From Tautonia rosea (GTDB lineage: Bacteria > Planctomycetota > Planctomycetia > Isosphaerales > Isosphaeraceae): a DNA stretch of 64,000 nucleotides. The DNA lies in the NCBI RefSeq assembly GCF_012958305.1, contig NZ_JABBYO010000002.1:310001-374000 (forward strand), in the 5' to 3' direction. Both the position numbers and the translations under genes were made by a program. Every line of letters begins with the position of its first letter. Position 1 is the first letter of the stretch. The notes beneath the pieces are model-generated. The model ran no database searches and was not told the DNA's origin. It saw only the letters and a list, made by a program, of their open reading frames with translations. Below are positions 33,067 through 43,106 of the stretch, piece after piece.

Positions 33067-33806
33067 CGTGTCGAGAGGTGGAACGCTACTGGGAGCTTCG
33101 CCTCGACGAGGTCCGATCCGGGTCCTCGCCGGAGGTCTCGGAGGGAATTCCTTCGGAGCTGGCATCGCATCTGAGCGTTTGCGCTCGATGCCGGACACGC
33201 GTGGCGGGATGTTCGACCCTGGCTCAGGCAATCATCGCACTTGAGCCGCCCCGCCCCCCGGCCGATCTCTCGGCTCGTGTGCTTGCGGCGGTTCAGACGG
33301 ATCGTGCTCCAGGGACGTTGCCGATGCGACCGGTTCGTCGGGGATCAACACCAATCGTCCGACGGTGTGCAATGGCCGCGGCGGTCTTGCTGGTCGTCTT
33401 CGGGCTCCGATCGATCCTGTCGCCTCGCGAGCTGGTCGATCTGAAGCCGAACCGGCTGCCGCCGCCAGCGGCTCCCGTGATGACGGTCGATGCGTCCTCG
33501 CGTCGCTTGACCGAGTCGGTGGCCGAGATGGCCGAAGTGACGGTCGCCCTTGCCCGGCGGACGTCCGAACCGGCGGCGAGGCTTGGTCGGGAGATGCTCG
33601 AGTCGGCCACCGAGTCTTCTTCCCGTCTCGAGGCGACCGTGCCGAAAACGGTGGAGGGGCCGACTGATGGTATGGTCAAGGGGATCGGCACCCGGCTTGA
33701 AGCCGGCATGAGGCCCTTTTCTCAGCCGACCCGCAGCGCATTCAGTTTCCTCGTACCAAGTTTTCCCCCGGCTGAAGACCCCTCGATTCCCGGGCGAGGG
33801 GTTTGA
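33063..33806 (+). CDS. Putative membrane anti-sigma factor with zinc-finger-like motif (247 aa)
   Basis: N-terminal TCREVERYWELRLDE leads to LASHLSVCARCRTRV, an HxxxCxxC motif of zinc-binding anti-sigma domains (ZAS). A single membrane helix follows (CAMAAAVLLVVFGLRSIL, about residues 102-119). The C-terminal part is extracytoplasmic and helical, Ser/Thr/Arg-rich. ATG at 33063 with GGGAGAG upstream. Adjacent position after the ECF gene supports pairing. Confidence 0.82.
   Translation: MTCREVERYWELRLDEVRSGSSPEVSEGIPSELASHLSVCARCRTRVAGCSTLAQAIIALEPPRPPADLSARVLAAVQTDRAPGTLPMRPVRRGSTPIVRRCAMAAAVLLVVFGLRSILSPRELVDLKPNRLPPPAAPVMTVDASSRRLTESVAEMAEVTVALARRTSEPAARLGREMLESATESSSRLEATVPKTVEGPTDGMVKGIGTRLEAGMRPFSQPTRSAFSFLVPSFPPAEDPSIPGRGV
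33779..33801 (+). terminator. Hairpin at end of the anti-sigma gene
   Basis: CCCCTCG and CGAGGGG pair across nine bases and overlap the anti-sigma stop region; TTTGATCTTCTTTG follows. A plausible terminator of the sigma operon before the next gene at 33859. Confidence 0.5.
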
Positions 33807-33858
33807 TCTTCTTTGTTGTGATGGCCCTTCGATCGTCTGAGGCCGGAGACACGATTCG

Positions 33859-35625
33859 ATGACCGTTCGCTTCTCGTTCCGGTTGGTCTTGTGGTTGACG
33901 GTCTGGGTGACGGTTGGCCAGGGTCCCAAACTCTGCCTGGCCAATGATGCGACGAACCGTCTTCTGGAACGAGTTCCGCCCGAAGCGTCGATGGCCCTGG
34001 TGATTGAGGATCTCGGGGACCATCTGGATCAACTGGCAGCCACTCCCCTGGTGCAGCGATTGAAGACCCTGGATCCGGTCCAGAAGTGGTTCGACTCGGA
34101 CGAAGGAGCAACCTTGCGGAGGGCTCGACGGGACGTTGAGGCGGCGCTCGGGGCTTCAATCGGGCAGTTCACGGAAGGATTGCTTGGCCAGGCGGTGGTC
34201 CTGTCGTTGCACCTGCCGCCCGATGCGCCACCTGACGCGGCCCGAGGGCTGCTGCAGACCGTCGTCTCCGATCGAGAACTCCTGGAGCGATTCATCGGAG
34301 TGGCCAATGGGGCGGAACTCGCCTCGGGCAAGCTTCAGCGGGTTGAAGCACGCGAGTACAACGGGATCTCGTACTCGGTCCGAGCGTTCAAGGATGGACG
34401 ACCCGATGAGTCGTACGTCTTGCTCGAGGACGACAGTTTTGTCTGGACCAATAGCGAACAGTTACTCCGTGCGGTGATCGATCGCATGGACGATCGCGAC
34501 GTTCCCCGATTGACGGATGACCCGGCCGTGACTCGGGTACGCGAACGCTTGCCCGATCGGGCCATGCTGTCACTGCTGATTGATCCCGAATTCGTTTCCC
34601 GACTGGTGAATGCCAACCCGGAAGACACAGCGATCGACGAACTGCCGGCACCGTTGAAGGAGATCTTGGCGGCGATGGATTCGTTGGGGATGGCGCTGGA
34701 GTGGCGAGAGGGTCCGGTATTGCACGTGGTTGAAGTGTTCGATGCGGATCGTCTCCCGGCTCCGGTCCGAGCCTGGGCGTCGCGATCGGGTGAGGCAACG
34801 GCCTTGTTGTCCCGGATTCCTGACTCGGCCCTGCTCACGGCGGTCGGGCATGTGGACGCACCGGCCTTGCATGATCTGGTGGTCGCTTCGGTTCCGCAAG
34901 CGCAGCATGATCGGGTGGGAACCGTGCTGGAACTGTTCCGGGGCTTACTGCTTGGTCGAGATCTTCGCAGTGAAATTCTGCCGACATTCGGACCAGGAGT
35001 GGTGGGGTGGGTTCATGCCCCAAAGCCGGATCAGCCGATCCAAAGCGCACCGGCGGTCCTGGTGGCTTCGATCGGTGATCCCGACGCGGCCGAGGCGATC
35101 GAGAATGCCCTCCGGACTCTGCTGGCCTTCATGAGCCTGGACGAAACCAACGACGAGGCTCCGCTTCGGCTGGAGCATCAATGGCACGAGGGAGCCCGAA
35201 TTTCAGCGCTGATGGTGGGTCAGGACCCAGGCTCTCCCCGTGTTGCCTTTGTCGTCGCCCGAGGATTGATCGTACTGGGGACCGATCTCGATGCCGTGGC
35301 CGCAGTCCTGTCGGACGCCAGTGCGGAGAGGGCCGATCGGCTCCCGACCGCTCTGGCGGCTCGCAACCGACTGTTCCCGGGAGCGTCCACGTTCGCCTAT
35401 TTGGATGTGGCCGCCCTGCATCGGCTCGCTCAGGATCGGAGGGACGATCTGAAACGCTTCATGATGGCTCGACCCGAGAACGATGAGGACGATGCACCGA
35501 CCCCGGAGGATGTGGAACTCCTCCTTGAACTCATTCCCATGTTTCGGGGTGTTTACGTGACCTCGTCCCTCTCGACCGATGCGACCATTGCCCACCAGCA
35601 AATCGGGCTGATTACGGCCGATTGA
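33859..35625 (+). CDS. Exported DUF3352-like protein (588 aa)
   Basis: The signal peptide is about residues 1-28 (VRFSFRLVLWLTVWVTVGQG, cleavage near CLAND). The body is a long alpha/beta protein with repeats of a strand-helix pattern: VPPEASMALVIEDLGDHLD, SRIPDSALLTAVGHVDAPAL, ARGLIVLGTDLDAVAAVL and GASTFAYLDVAALHRLAQ. This resembles DUF3352, in which substrates are unknown. It stands alone behind a hairpin after the sigma operon. Confidence 0.75.
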   Translation: MTVRFSFRLVLWLTVWVTVGQGPKLCLANDATNRLLERVPPEASMALVIEDLGDHLDQLAATPLVQRLKTLDPVQKWFDSDEGATLRRARRDVEAALGASIGQFTEGLLGQAVVLSLHLPPDAPPDAARGLLQTVVSDRELLERFIGVANGAELASGKLQRVEAREYNGISYSVRAFKDGRPDESYVLLEDDSFVWTNSEQLLRAVIDRMDDRDVPRLTDDPAVTRVRERLPDRAMLSLLIDPEFVSRLVNANPEDTAIDELPAPLKEILAAMDSLGMALEWREGPVLHVVEVFDADRLPAPVRAWASRSGEATALLSRIPDSALLTAVGHVDAPALHDLVVASVPQAQHDRVGTVLELFRGLLLGRDLRSEILPTFGPGVVGWVHAPKPDQPIQSAPAVLVASIGDPDAAEAIENALRTLLAFMSLDETNDEAPLRLEHQWHEGARISALMVGQDPGSPRVAFVVARGLIVLGTDLDAVAAVLSDASAERADRLPTALAARNRLFPGASTFAYLDVAALHRLAQDRRDDLKRFMMARPENDEDDAPTPEDVELLLELIPMFRGVYVTSSLSTDATIAHQQIGLITAD

Positions 35626-35655
35626 GTTGGCCTCTGGTCACGACTCATCAGACTC

Positions 35656-35690
35656 AAAGGCCAGCGGGGGAATGATTCCCGCTGGCCTTT
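35656..35690. terminator. Strong bidirectional terminator
   Basis: AAAGGCCAGCGGG and CCCGCTGGCCTTT form a perfect 13-bp stem with a nine-base loop; an A-run precedes and a T-run ends it, so it works in both directions. It separates the DUF3352-like gene from the convergent cytochrome-WD40 gene. Confidence 0.87.
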
Positions 35691-35757
35691 GACAATTGAC
35701 ACGGTTCTGGACCGACGAACACAGGCCGATGACGAGGCAATCGGTGTTTGCCGGACG

Positions 35758-37917
35758 TTACTCCTCGTTCACCGAAGCTGCAGCCGTTGGATCAGGCTGT
35801 CGGGCGTTCAATTCGGCGATGAGGGCGTCGCGTTGGGCTTCAAGACGCGTGGCATTGGCGACGAGGGCCTCGACGGCGGGAGCCTTTTCGGCGAGCGCGG
35901 CGTCGGCAGTGGCTCGGGCCTGCTGAGCTTGCTCGACGGCGGCCTTGAGGGGTCCAAGAGCGTCGGTCGCCGCCTTGGCGGCGGCTCGGGCGTCGGCGAG
36001 GGCGGTGTCGACGGTGCGTTTCCGGGCGATGGCATCGGCCAGGGGAGCACGTGCGGCAGTTACGGCATCGGCCGAGGCGATCACGGCGGCGAGTGCAGGA
36101 ACAACGGCCTCGGTGGTTTTGGTCCGCTGAGCGAGGGCGGCCTCAGCTTCGGAAACGGTAGCAGGATCACCTGCGGCCTTCTCTACGAGGGAACGGGTCG
36201 TGTCAGCGGCTGCAGCCAGAGCCTGAGAGGCGTTGCTGAGGGCGTTGATGGCCTGAGCATCGGCCTCGGCGGCCTTCTGGAACGCGGCGAGGGCGGCCTG
36301 ATGGGTGGCGTTGGTTTCCGTCGTCGCGGCCTCGGCGGCGGCGACGGCCTGGGTGGTTTGCGTGGCGGTCGCTTCGGCGGTCTGGAGCTGCTGCTCGGCG
36401 GCGGCGAGGGTCTGGGCGGTCGCGGTGGCGGCCTGGCGGAGCGGTTCCAGCTCGGCGAGGCCGGCGTCAGCAGCGGCTCGGGCGGCCTCGGCCTCGGGGC
36501 GAATGGCTTCAAGCCGCGAGGCGACGGTCAAGGGATTGGCGCGGAGGTCGCCAAGCGGGCTGGCATCGTCGCCGTTGAACAGGCGGACGATTCCGTCGAA
36601 GGTTCCCGTGATGATGGTCTTTTCATCGTGGCCGATCGCGGCCTGAAGGGTCAGATCGCTGAACCCACCGAAGGCCTTGAGTTCCTTGCCGTCCTGATCC
36701 CAGAGCTTGGCGACGCGGTCGCGTCCGCTGGTGACAACGCGGCCGTCCTTGGCGAACCGGACGGAGGTGGTGCCGCCGCCGTGGGCGTTCCAGCTCTTGA
36801 GCTGGTTGCCGGTGAACATGTCCCAGGTCTTGACCGAGGCGTCCTGCGAGGCGCTGACCAGGACGTTCGAATCGAGCCGCCAGTCCATGCTGGTAACCAT
36901 GTCGCCGTGGCCGGGAAGGATGTAGAACTCTCGGCCGGTGCGGGCCTCCCAGACGAGGGTGCCGCCGTTGCGATCGCCCGAAGCGAGCAGGACGCCATCG
37001 GGGCTGAAGGCGACCGAGGTGACCCACTCGGTGTGTTTGCGGGACTCGTAGACGAGAGAGTCGTCGTCGGTCCGGTAGACGCGGAGGATCTTGCTCGGGC
37101 CGCCGAGGGCGATCAGGGAGCGGTCGGGGCTGATGTCGGCGGCAAGGACGAGGTCGTATTCCTGGCCGGCTTCGCTCAGACGTTCGCCGGTCTTCACGTC
37201 CCAGACGACCACGCGGCCGGACTGACCGCCTCGGCCTCCGCCGGCGAGCAGGAGGTCGCCGTCTCGGGAGAAGCGGAGGACGTGGACGTCGCCTTCGTCG
37301 AAGGGAAGGACGGCGGCGAGGCTTTTGTTCTCGGTGTCATAAAGGAGGACCTGCTTGTGCTGGCCGATCGCCACGAGAGGAGCCCAGGGGCTGGCCGCGA
37401 GCGCGACGATCGCGCCGGGACGATCGTTGACGAGCACCGGTTCGGTGGGCACGCCCTGGGGCATGGCCGGCTCGCCCGTCGGCTTGCCGAGGGCCGAGGG
37501 GTCGAGCTGAAACTCCATCTTCGGCTTCTTCTTGACGCTCACGACGCTGCCCGAGTTCTCAGGCGCCCCGGCATCGATCCACTTGCGGAGGACGTCGATT
37601 TCCTCCTCGGGGATCTTCGGAGCGTTCGGGGGCATGGTGGGGGTTTCGTCGTGGTTGACGAGCAAAAAGAGCCAGCTGTCGTCTGCGGAACCCGGCTCGA
37701 TGACCGAGCCGGAGCCGCCACCTTCCATCATGTTGGCATAGGTGGTGAGGTTCAGGCCGCCAGAGGCCTTGTCGGCGTTGTGGCAGGTGTTGCAGCGCGC
37801 CTGGAAAATCTTGGCCGCGTTGTCGGTGAAGGTGAGCTTGGCGTCCTGGGCCGAGGCCAATCCGGCCGAGACGCCGAGCAGCACGGTCAGGGCGGTGGAG
37901 AGGGGAAGCGGTCGCAT
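35758..37917 (-). CDS. Cytochrome c-type + WD40 + coiled-coil exported protein (719 aa)
   Basis: A signal peptide (RPLPLSTALTVLLGVSAGLA) is followed by a planctomycete cytochrome domain with heme site ARCNTCHNADKASGGLNL and the MPPNAPK heme-ligand region, about residues 30-130. WD40 repeats (about 185-465) end in units such as VTSVAFSPDGVLLASGDRNG. The last 240 residues are an Ala/Glu/Thr-rich coiled coil. Family members occur with DUF1549/DUF1553 and DUF1501 proteins, as here. ATG at 37917, five codons into the open frame. Confidence 0.92.
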   Translation of the reverse strand: MRPLPLSTALTVLLGVSAGLASAQDAKLTFTDNAAKIFQARCNTCHNADKASGGLNLTTYANMMEGGGSGSVIEPGSADDSWLFLLVNHDETPTMPPNAPKIPEEEIDVLRKWIDAGAPENSGSVVSVKKKPKMEFQLDPSALGKPTGEPAMPQGVPTEPVLVNDRPGAIVALAASPWAPLVAIGQHKQVLLYDTENKSLAAVLPFDEGDVHVLRFSRDGDLLLAGGGRGGQSGRVVVWDVKTGERLSEAGQEYDLVLAADISPDRSLIALGGPSKILRVYRTDDDSLVYESRKHTEWVTSVAFSPDGVLLASGDRNGGTLVWEARTGREFYILPGHGDMVTSMDWRLDSNVLVSASQDASVKTWDMFTGNQLKSWNAHGGGTTSVRFAKDGRVVTSGRDRVAKLWDQDGKELKAFGGFSDLTLQAAIGHDEKTIITGTFDGIVRLFNGDDASPLGDLRANPLTVASRLEAIRPEAEAARAAADAGLAELEPLRQAATATAQTLAAAEQQLQTAEATATQTTQAVAAAEAATTETNATHQAALAAFQKAAEADAQAINALSNASQALAAAADTTRSLVEKAAGDPATVSEAEAALAQRTKTTEAVVPALAAVIASADAVTAARAPLADAIARKRTVDTALADARAAAKAATDALGPLKAAVEQAQQARATADAALAEKAPAVEALVANATRLEAQRDALIAELNARQPDPTAAASVNEE

Positions 37918-38035
37918 CGGCAAAGACACCTCAAGCTGTCGGCGGGTCCAGTCCGGGGAGGATCAATGGGGCGGGACCATCGCGGGCCGAGTCGAAGGGG
38001 CTCGGCCCACGATGGCGAAGCATCGGGGAACAAGA

Positions 38036-40483
38036 TCAGTGGTTGAAAATGAACTCGCGGCTGTTGAGCAAGGCCCAGAAGACATCTTCGAGCGCGTGCT
38101 GCCGGTTGGAGCCCTCGCCGAAGAGGGGCAAGAGTTGGTTCTGCTCCTCCGAGGTCGGTTTTCGGCTCAGGCAGCGTACGTAGAGATCAGAAATCAGGTC
38201 TTCGGGGGGAAGGTCGCTCTCGACCAGTTGTTTGAGCACGGGGCTAGAGCGGATCTTTGCGTTGGTGGTCGAGCCGTTGAGCAGGTGGAGCGATTGCGAG
38301 AGGGTCGGCTCCATCTTCACCTCGCACGAGCAGACGGTCTCGCGGGTCGCGCGGCCGAAAGTCGTGAGGAAGTAATTTGAGGAGCGGCCGTCGGCAATTT
38401 GAACGGCTCGGGCACCGAGTGGAAGCCCCCGAAACTTGTCCTGCGTGTCAGTGACCTGGCTGATCACGTCGAGAAGGTTCTCGGCCTTGATGCGTCGGAG
38501 GTTGGCACGAGCAAAGTTCACGGAGTCGTGGGCGTTCGACTCGTTGGCGATTGTGTCACGCTGATAGGTCCGACTGTTGCAGATGTCTCGGACAAGGGAC
38601 TTCAGGTCGTATCCCGACTCGGTGAAGCGGCGGGCCAGCTCGTCGAGCAGCTCGGGGTTGGAGGCGGGGTTCGAGACGCGGAAGTCATCAACTTCTTCAA
38701 CAATACCGATTCCAAAGAAGTGGGCCCAGACCCGGTTGACGAAGCTGGTGGCGAAGAAGGGATTCTCAGGTGAGGCGAGCCATTCGGCCAGCACCTCGCG
38801 ACGGTCCTTGCCGCTCACGTCGGGGGTCTCGCCGCCGAGGAACTTGGGGGCCATGTTGCGGCCGTCGACCGGGTGCTTGGTCTCTCCGCCGCCGGAGTTG
38901 AAGATGATCGTCTCCCGGTAATCGTCGCCTTGCTTGCGGCCGATCTGGGCGAAGAAGGCGACGAAGCCGTAGTAGTCGTCCTGGGTCCAGCGATCGAACG
39001 GGTGGTTGTGACACTGGGCGCATTGGATGCGCATGCCCATGAACACTTGGGCTACGTTCTCCGCCATCAGGAGACGGTCATTGGTGCTCAGGAAGTAATT
39101 GGTGGCGGGATTCTGGAAGGTGCCACCGCTGGCCGAGAGCAGTTCGCGGGTCATGACGTCCATCGGGACGTCGTTGGAGAGCTGCTCGACGAGCCAGTTG
39201 TAATAGAGGTACATCCCCTTGTATTCGATCTGGTTCGCGACGGTCCGCACCTGGAGTAGCTCAGCCCATTTCTGGACCCAGATCTCGGAGAACTCCTTGC
39301 GCGTGAGCAGTTCGTCGATGACCCTGGATCGTTTGTTGGGGTCGGAATCGTCGAGGAAGGCCTGGTATTCCTCAGGGGTTGGAACGAGCCCCACGAGGTC
39401 GAGAGAAACGCGACGGAGGAACGTCTCGTCGGAGCAGATCTCCGAGGGGGCAACCCGGATCTTGCGGAGCTTATTGGCGACGAGGGTGTCGATGTAGTTC
39501 GCCTCGGGCTCCTCGGGATACTCGAATTCGAGACCCTTGGGGAGAATGAGGAACTGGGAGCCGACGGTAAAGGTTTCGAAGCGGGCCATGACGAACGCTT
39601 CGCCACGCTCTCCAGCGGTGACGAGGCCGGCACCATCGACGGCGGCCGAGTTGTCGTTGTTGGTGCTGAAGACGGCCAGCGAGGTCACGTCGCGGTCGGT
39701 GCCGTCGGAGTAGATGGCCCGGACGGTCATCTGCTGGGTCGAGCCCTTACCGTCGAGCACGGCTCGGCTGGGGTAAAGCTGGACGTCGGTGAGGGTGGGG
39801 AGCGCTTCGACCTGATCGTTCGGTGCGCCGTTGGCAATCCACTCGCGGATCGAGGCGTAGAGTTCGCTGTCGGTGGTAAACAGCTGGCCGCCGGAGTGGG
39901 GGACGAGCCCGGCCCCTTTTTCCAGAACGGTACTGGCATCGGGCACGGAAAGGTTGATGCGACGGCCGGGCAGCTCGCGGAGCAGGCGGTGATAGTCGCC
40001 CTCGGGATCGAAGCCGAAGAGTGAGAGGCGGAAGCCGTCCTTCCCCCGAGCGGCTCCGTGGCAACCGCCCGAATTGCAACCGGCCTTCATGAACACGGGC
40101 ATCACGTCGAGCCGGTAGCTCAACGGGGGCATCTCCCCGGCCCGGGAGACGGTGACAGGGACCTCGACCTTTTGATCGCCGAAAGAGACGGTGAGGACAG
40201 TCGAGCCGTTGGAAACGGGGTAGTAAGTGTGCGATGCGTCAACCCGGACCAGGGAGGGATCGGCCAGTGCGAAGGAGGCTTCGGCGGTCACGTCGCGGGT
40301 GGTATCGTTCGAGAAGTTGGCCTGAACGACGATCGACTGACGATCGCGATCGGTCGAGAGGTTGATCTCGGGCGGGAAGACCTGAAGTGTGGTGATCGCC
40401 GGCTCCATCGCCTGGGCCACGCCGCTAAGGGCGAGCAGAGCGATTGAAGCGGCGGTCACGCAGGTCCGGATCAAGGGGGGCAT
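38036..40483 (-). CDS. DUF1549/DUF1553 protein with Ig-like domains (815 aa)
   Basis: AGGAGACGCC precedes the ATG at 40483. After a signal peptide (VTAASIALLALSGVAQA) come a bacterial Ig-like domain (TTLQVFPPEINLSTDRDRQS), a heme-like AGCNSGGCHGAARGKDGFRL, a second Ig-like domain and DUF1549 (NYIDTLVANKLRKIRVAPS, RRVSLDLVGLVPT, CAQCHNHPFDRWTQDDYYGF). DUF1553 follows (FATSFVNRVWAHFFGIGIVE, RRFTESGYDLKSLVRDICNS). The family is typical of planctomycetes and associated with uncharacterised redox or sulfatase-linked carbohydrate use. Confidence 0.94.
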   Translation of the reverse strand: MPPLIRTCVTAASIALLALSGVAQAMEPAITTLQVFPPEINLSTDRDRQSIVVQANFSNDTTRDVTAEASFALADPSLVRVDASHTYYPVSNGSTVLTVSFGDQKVEVPVTVSRAGEMPPLSYRLDVMPVFMKAGCNSGGCHGAARGKDGFRLSLFGFDPEGDYHRLLRELPGRRINLSVPDASTVLEKGAGLVPHSGGQLFTTDSELYASIREWIANGAPNDQVEALPTLTDVQLYPSRAVLDGKGSTQQMTVRAIYSDGTDRDVTSLAVFSTNNDNSAAVDGAGLVTAGERGEAFVMARFETFTVGSQFLILPKGLEFEYPEEPEANYIDTLVANKLRKIRVAPSEICSDETFLRRVSLDLVGLVPTPEEYQAFLDDSDPNKRSRVIDELLTRKEFSEIWVQKWAELLQVRTVANQIEYKGMYLYYNWLVEQLSNDVPMDVMTRELLSASGGTFQNPATNYFLSTNDRLLMAENVAQVFMGMRIQCAQCHNHPFDRWTQDDYYGFVAFFAQIGRKQGDDYRETIIFNSGGGETKHPVDGRNMAPKFLGGETPDVSGKDRREVLAEWLASPENPFFATSFVNRVWAHFFGIGIVEEVDDFRVSNPASNPELLDELARRFTESGYDLKSLVRDICNSRTYQRDTIANESNAHDSVNFARANLRRIKAENLLDVISQVTDTQDKFRGLPLGARAVQIADGRSSNYFLTTFGRATRETVCSCEVKMEPTLSQSLHLLNGSTTNAKIRSSPVLKQLVESDLPPEDLISDLYVRCLSRKPTSEEQNQLLPLFGEGSNRQHALEDVFWALLNSREFIFNH

Positions 40484-40590
40484 GGCTGGCGTCTCCTGCC
40501 GTCGGCTGCGCGGGTCGGAATGCGATTCGGAATCCAAGACGATCAACGAGCGGAGGGAACGGGGTGTTTGGTCGAAGCGAATCGACCCGA

Positions 40591-43023
40591 TCAATTCTCA
40601 GGCTCTCCGGCTCCTGAGGTCGATTCAGTGCGTTGCTGCTCTTCGAGGCGGAGTTGTTCAAGGCGGCTGAGGGGCTTCTTGGCCTCGGGCTTGGGGGGGA
40701 CAGGGGCGGCGGCCTCGGCCTTCGGCTGTTCCTTGGGCAGGGGCTTATCGACCCGAAGCTCGGTGGAGCCGAGATTGTGGTGGATGGGTTCGCCGTTCTG
40801 GGTAATGACGACCTGGCAGAAGAGGTTCTTGTGGGTGCCTTCGGGGGTCTCGGGGGCGATCTTGATCGGGAAGATGATTTCCTCGGCATCCTTGGTGATC
40901 GTCGTCGGCTCGACGGTCGCGGCATTGGGCAGACCGACGAGCGTGACGGTCGCTTCCCCTTCGAACGGGGTGAGCTGGTTGATCTTCACCAGCAGGGGGG
41001 CTTCGCTGCCTTGCTCGGCTGCGGCCCGTTCGAACTCAAAGGTGAGGAACTTCTCGGCGATTGTCAGCGGAACGAGCTGAGAGCTGACCGTGACCGGGCC
41101 GCTCGGACCGGTCGAGGAGCCGTCGACAACGATCTTCCAGGTCGCCAGCCCGGCGTTGTCGGCGGCATTCAAGGGGATGAGGGCTTCATTCTGTCCTTCG
41201 GGAATCGACACGCCACCGGCCGAGCCGATGCCAGGAGGATTCCAGGGGAGGGAAACGGCAATCGGCGCGGTGAACCCTTCGACGCGGGTGGCCACCACCT
41301 TTAACTGCATGACGCCGTTGCGAACGAGGGGCACCTTCGGTTCGACAACCTCGATGGAGAAGGGGGCTTCCTCGGACACGCTCACGGCGAGGCGATCGAC
41401 GGATCGGGTCCAGAAGGGGATGTTGTTGCGTCCCTGGACAAGCTCGACGGTGTGGGCCAGTGTCGAAGGAACCGAAAGGCTCGCATCAGTCGGGGCACCG
41501 GTCAGGGTGGCGAGGGTGCCGGCGACCGGGGCGTCGGCCGAGGCGGAGAGCAGGACGGGCATCTGGGCAATGCCGGCGGCCATGGTGTCGGCATCCAGCG
41601 CAATCCCCTCAGGGAGCCCCTCGGCTGAGAAGGCGAGATCGCCGCCGAAGTCGGCCCGGGAGGCATTGACGAGCATTGCGAGGCGATTTCCGCGAGGGAC
41701 CGACGCGGTCACGACCCCAATCTGTGGATTCTCATTCTGCGGGCTGATGGTCAGCTTTGGTTCGACGGGGGTGACTTCAATGCGGTAAAAGTGGTCTGGG
41801 CTGCCTTTTTGAAGGTGGTCGCGAATGCTGATGAGGTACTCGCCATCCTCGGGGGCAGTAAAGCGGTAGTAGCTATCAGGGCCGCCGCTATCGTCGTTTG
41901 CGCCAACGTTGCCTCCGGCTTTCTTGGACACGACAAGGACCGAATCGAGCGGTGATCCGAGTGATCGGGCAAAGACGCGGATGTCCAGCACCTGGCCGTT
42001 CTTGGCCACAAAGCTGAACTGGTCGGTTTCGCCATCGTCTCGAATGACCCCGTTCAGGCCCATCGGCGGAGCGAAGGAAGTCGGCTCGCTGGTCGAACCG
42101 GATTCGATTACGTTGCCGAACGGGCTGAGGCGGAAGGCGTACGGGGCAGGGGAGACGCCGCGGTCATCCTCAGCAAGGAGGCTGAAGTTCGGGTCGGCGT
42201 GGTCGGGGAGGGTGACGGCCTGGGTGCGATCCCCTTCGATGTCGCCGATCCACTGGACCTCAACCGTCTCGCCGATCGGGCCTCCGGCCGGAACAAGGGC
42301 TCTTGGTCGGGGGAAGTGGCCGACATGAAGGCGGTAATGGCAGTTGCCGTTGCCCTGGTAGGCACTTTCTCGGACCTGAATGATGTACTTGCCGTCTTCA
42401 GGAGCGATGAGCTGAACAAGGGGGTCCTGACGGACGAGGCTGGCGTCGTCGCTGCGGACCAGTTCGAAGCGCTGGGGGTTGAGGATGGCAACGTAAGGGT
42501 CGAAGAGGGTCTTGCCAAGCCGGATGCCCTCGACCTCGGCGGTGATCCGGTCCCCTTTCTTGGCCTCGATGACGTAGAAGTCGTCGTCCTCGTTCTCAGC
42601 GACCCCGATGACGGTGACATTCAAGGGGATGGGCTGAGGTTCGTCGAAATTACTGTTGGCATCGGCGGCCTCGGCGATCTCAGGATACGCACCAACGCTG
42701 AAGGTGCGGAGATGGCTGACGCCAGTGGCGGAACGGATTCGGAGGTCGTAAAGGCCGAGGCGGGCATCCTCGGCGATCCGGATCGCAGCCTTGACCGATT
42801 TACCGTCCTCGGCAGGTTCGACGCTCAGGGTCTCGATGCCGGGCTGATACCAAAGCAGTTCCTGGGCATCGGCGAGCCGGTCGCCGGCGAGGGTCAGCTC
42901 AACCTCGGTCCCCCGCTGGACGCCCGCTGGCAGGATAGTGCTGAGCACGGGAGATGAGGCCGAAGCGGCCGAGGCCACCAGAAGCACCAGGGCGGCGGAT
43001 GAAATCGAGCAAAAGGTGCGCAT
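40591..43023 (-). CDS. Exported Ig/PPC-like domain protein (810 aa)
   Basis: The signal peptide is RTFCSISSAALVLLVASAA. An IPT/TIG-like domain follows (STILPAGVQRGTEVELTLAG), then two PPC-type (prepeptidase C-terminal-like) beta domains: DFYVIEAKKGDRITAEVEGI and QFSFVAKNGQVLDIRVFARS, each with a YRFTAPEDGEYLISIRD-like strand. Further beta-rich Ig-like segments lead to a Pro/Lys/Glu C-terminus. It is probably a structural partner of the DUF1549 protein. Start chosen at ATG 43023, directly before the signal peptide. Confidence 0.87.
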   Translation of the reverse strand: MRTFCSISSAALVLLVASAASASSPVLSTILPAGVQRGTEVELTLAGDRLADAQELLWYQPGIETLSVEPAEDGKSVKAAIRIAEDARLGLYDLRIRSATGVSHLRTFSVGAYPEIAEAADANSNFDEPQPIPLNVTVIGVAENEDDDFYVIEAKKGDRITAEVEGIRLGKTLFDPYVAILNPQRFELVRSDDASLVRQDPLVQLIAPEDGKYIIQVRESAYQGNGNCHYRLHVGHFPRPRALVPAGGPIGETVEVQWIGDIEGDRTQAVTLPDHADPNFSLLAEDDRGVSPAPYAFRLSPFGNVIESGSTSEPTSFAPPMGLNGVIRDDGETDQFSFVAKNGQVLDIRVFARSLGSPLDSVLVVSKKAGGNVGANDDSGGPDSYYRFTAPEDGEYLISIRDHLQKGSPDHFYRIEVTPVEPKLTISPQNENPQIGVVTASVPRGNRLAMLVNASRADFGGDLAFSAEGLPEGIALDADTMAAGIAQMPVLLSASADAPVAGTLATLTGAPTDASLSVPSTLAHTVELVQGRNNIPFWTRSVDRLAVSVSEEAPFSIEVVEPKVPLVRNGVMQLKVVATRVEGFTAPIAVSLPWNPPGIGSAGGVSIPEGQNEALIPLNAADNAGLATWKIVVDGSSTGPSGPVTVSSQLVPLTIAEKFLTFEFERAAAEQGSEAPLLVKINQLTPFEGEATVTLVGLPNAATVEPTTITKDAEEIIFPIKIAPETPEGTHKNLFCQVVITQNGEPIHHNLGSTELRVDKPLPKEQPKAEAAAPVPPKPEAKKPLSRLEQLRLEEQQRTESTSGAGEPEN

Positions 43024-43106
43024 TGGTGATTCTCGAGGGGGGGAGGAATGCGTCGGCAAGAGCGTGGATCAGACGCGGATCGGTATGGGGGAGGTTCTCG
43101 TCGTCG

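Noticed and set aside
35689-38046. 785-codon plus-strand frame, Gly-rich
   Set aside because: Antisense to the cytochrome-WD40 gene; the glycine richness comes from the complement of the Ala-rich coiled coil.
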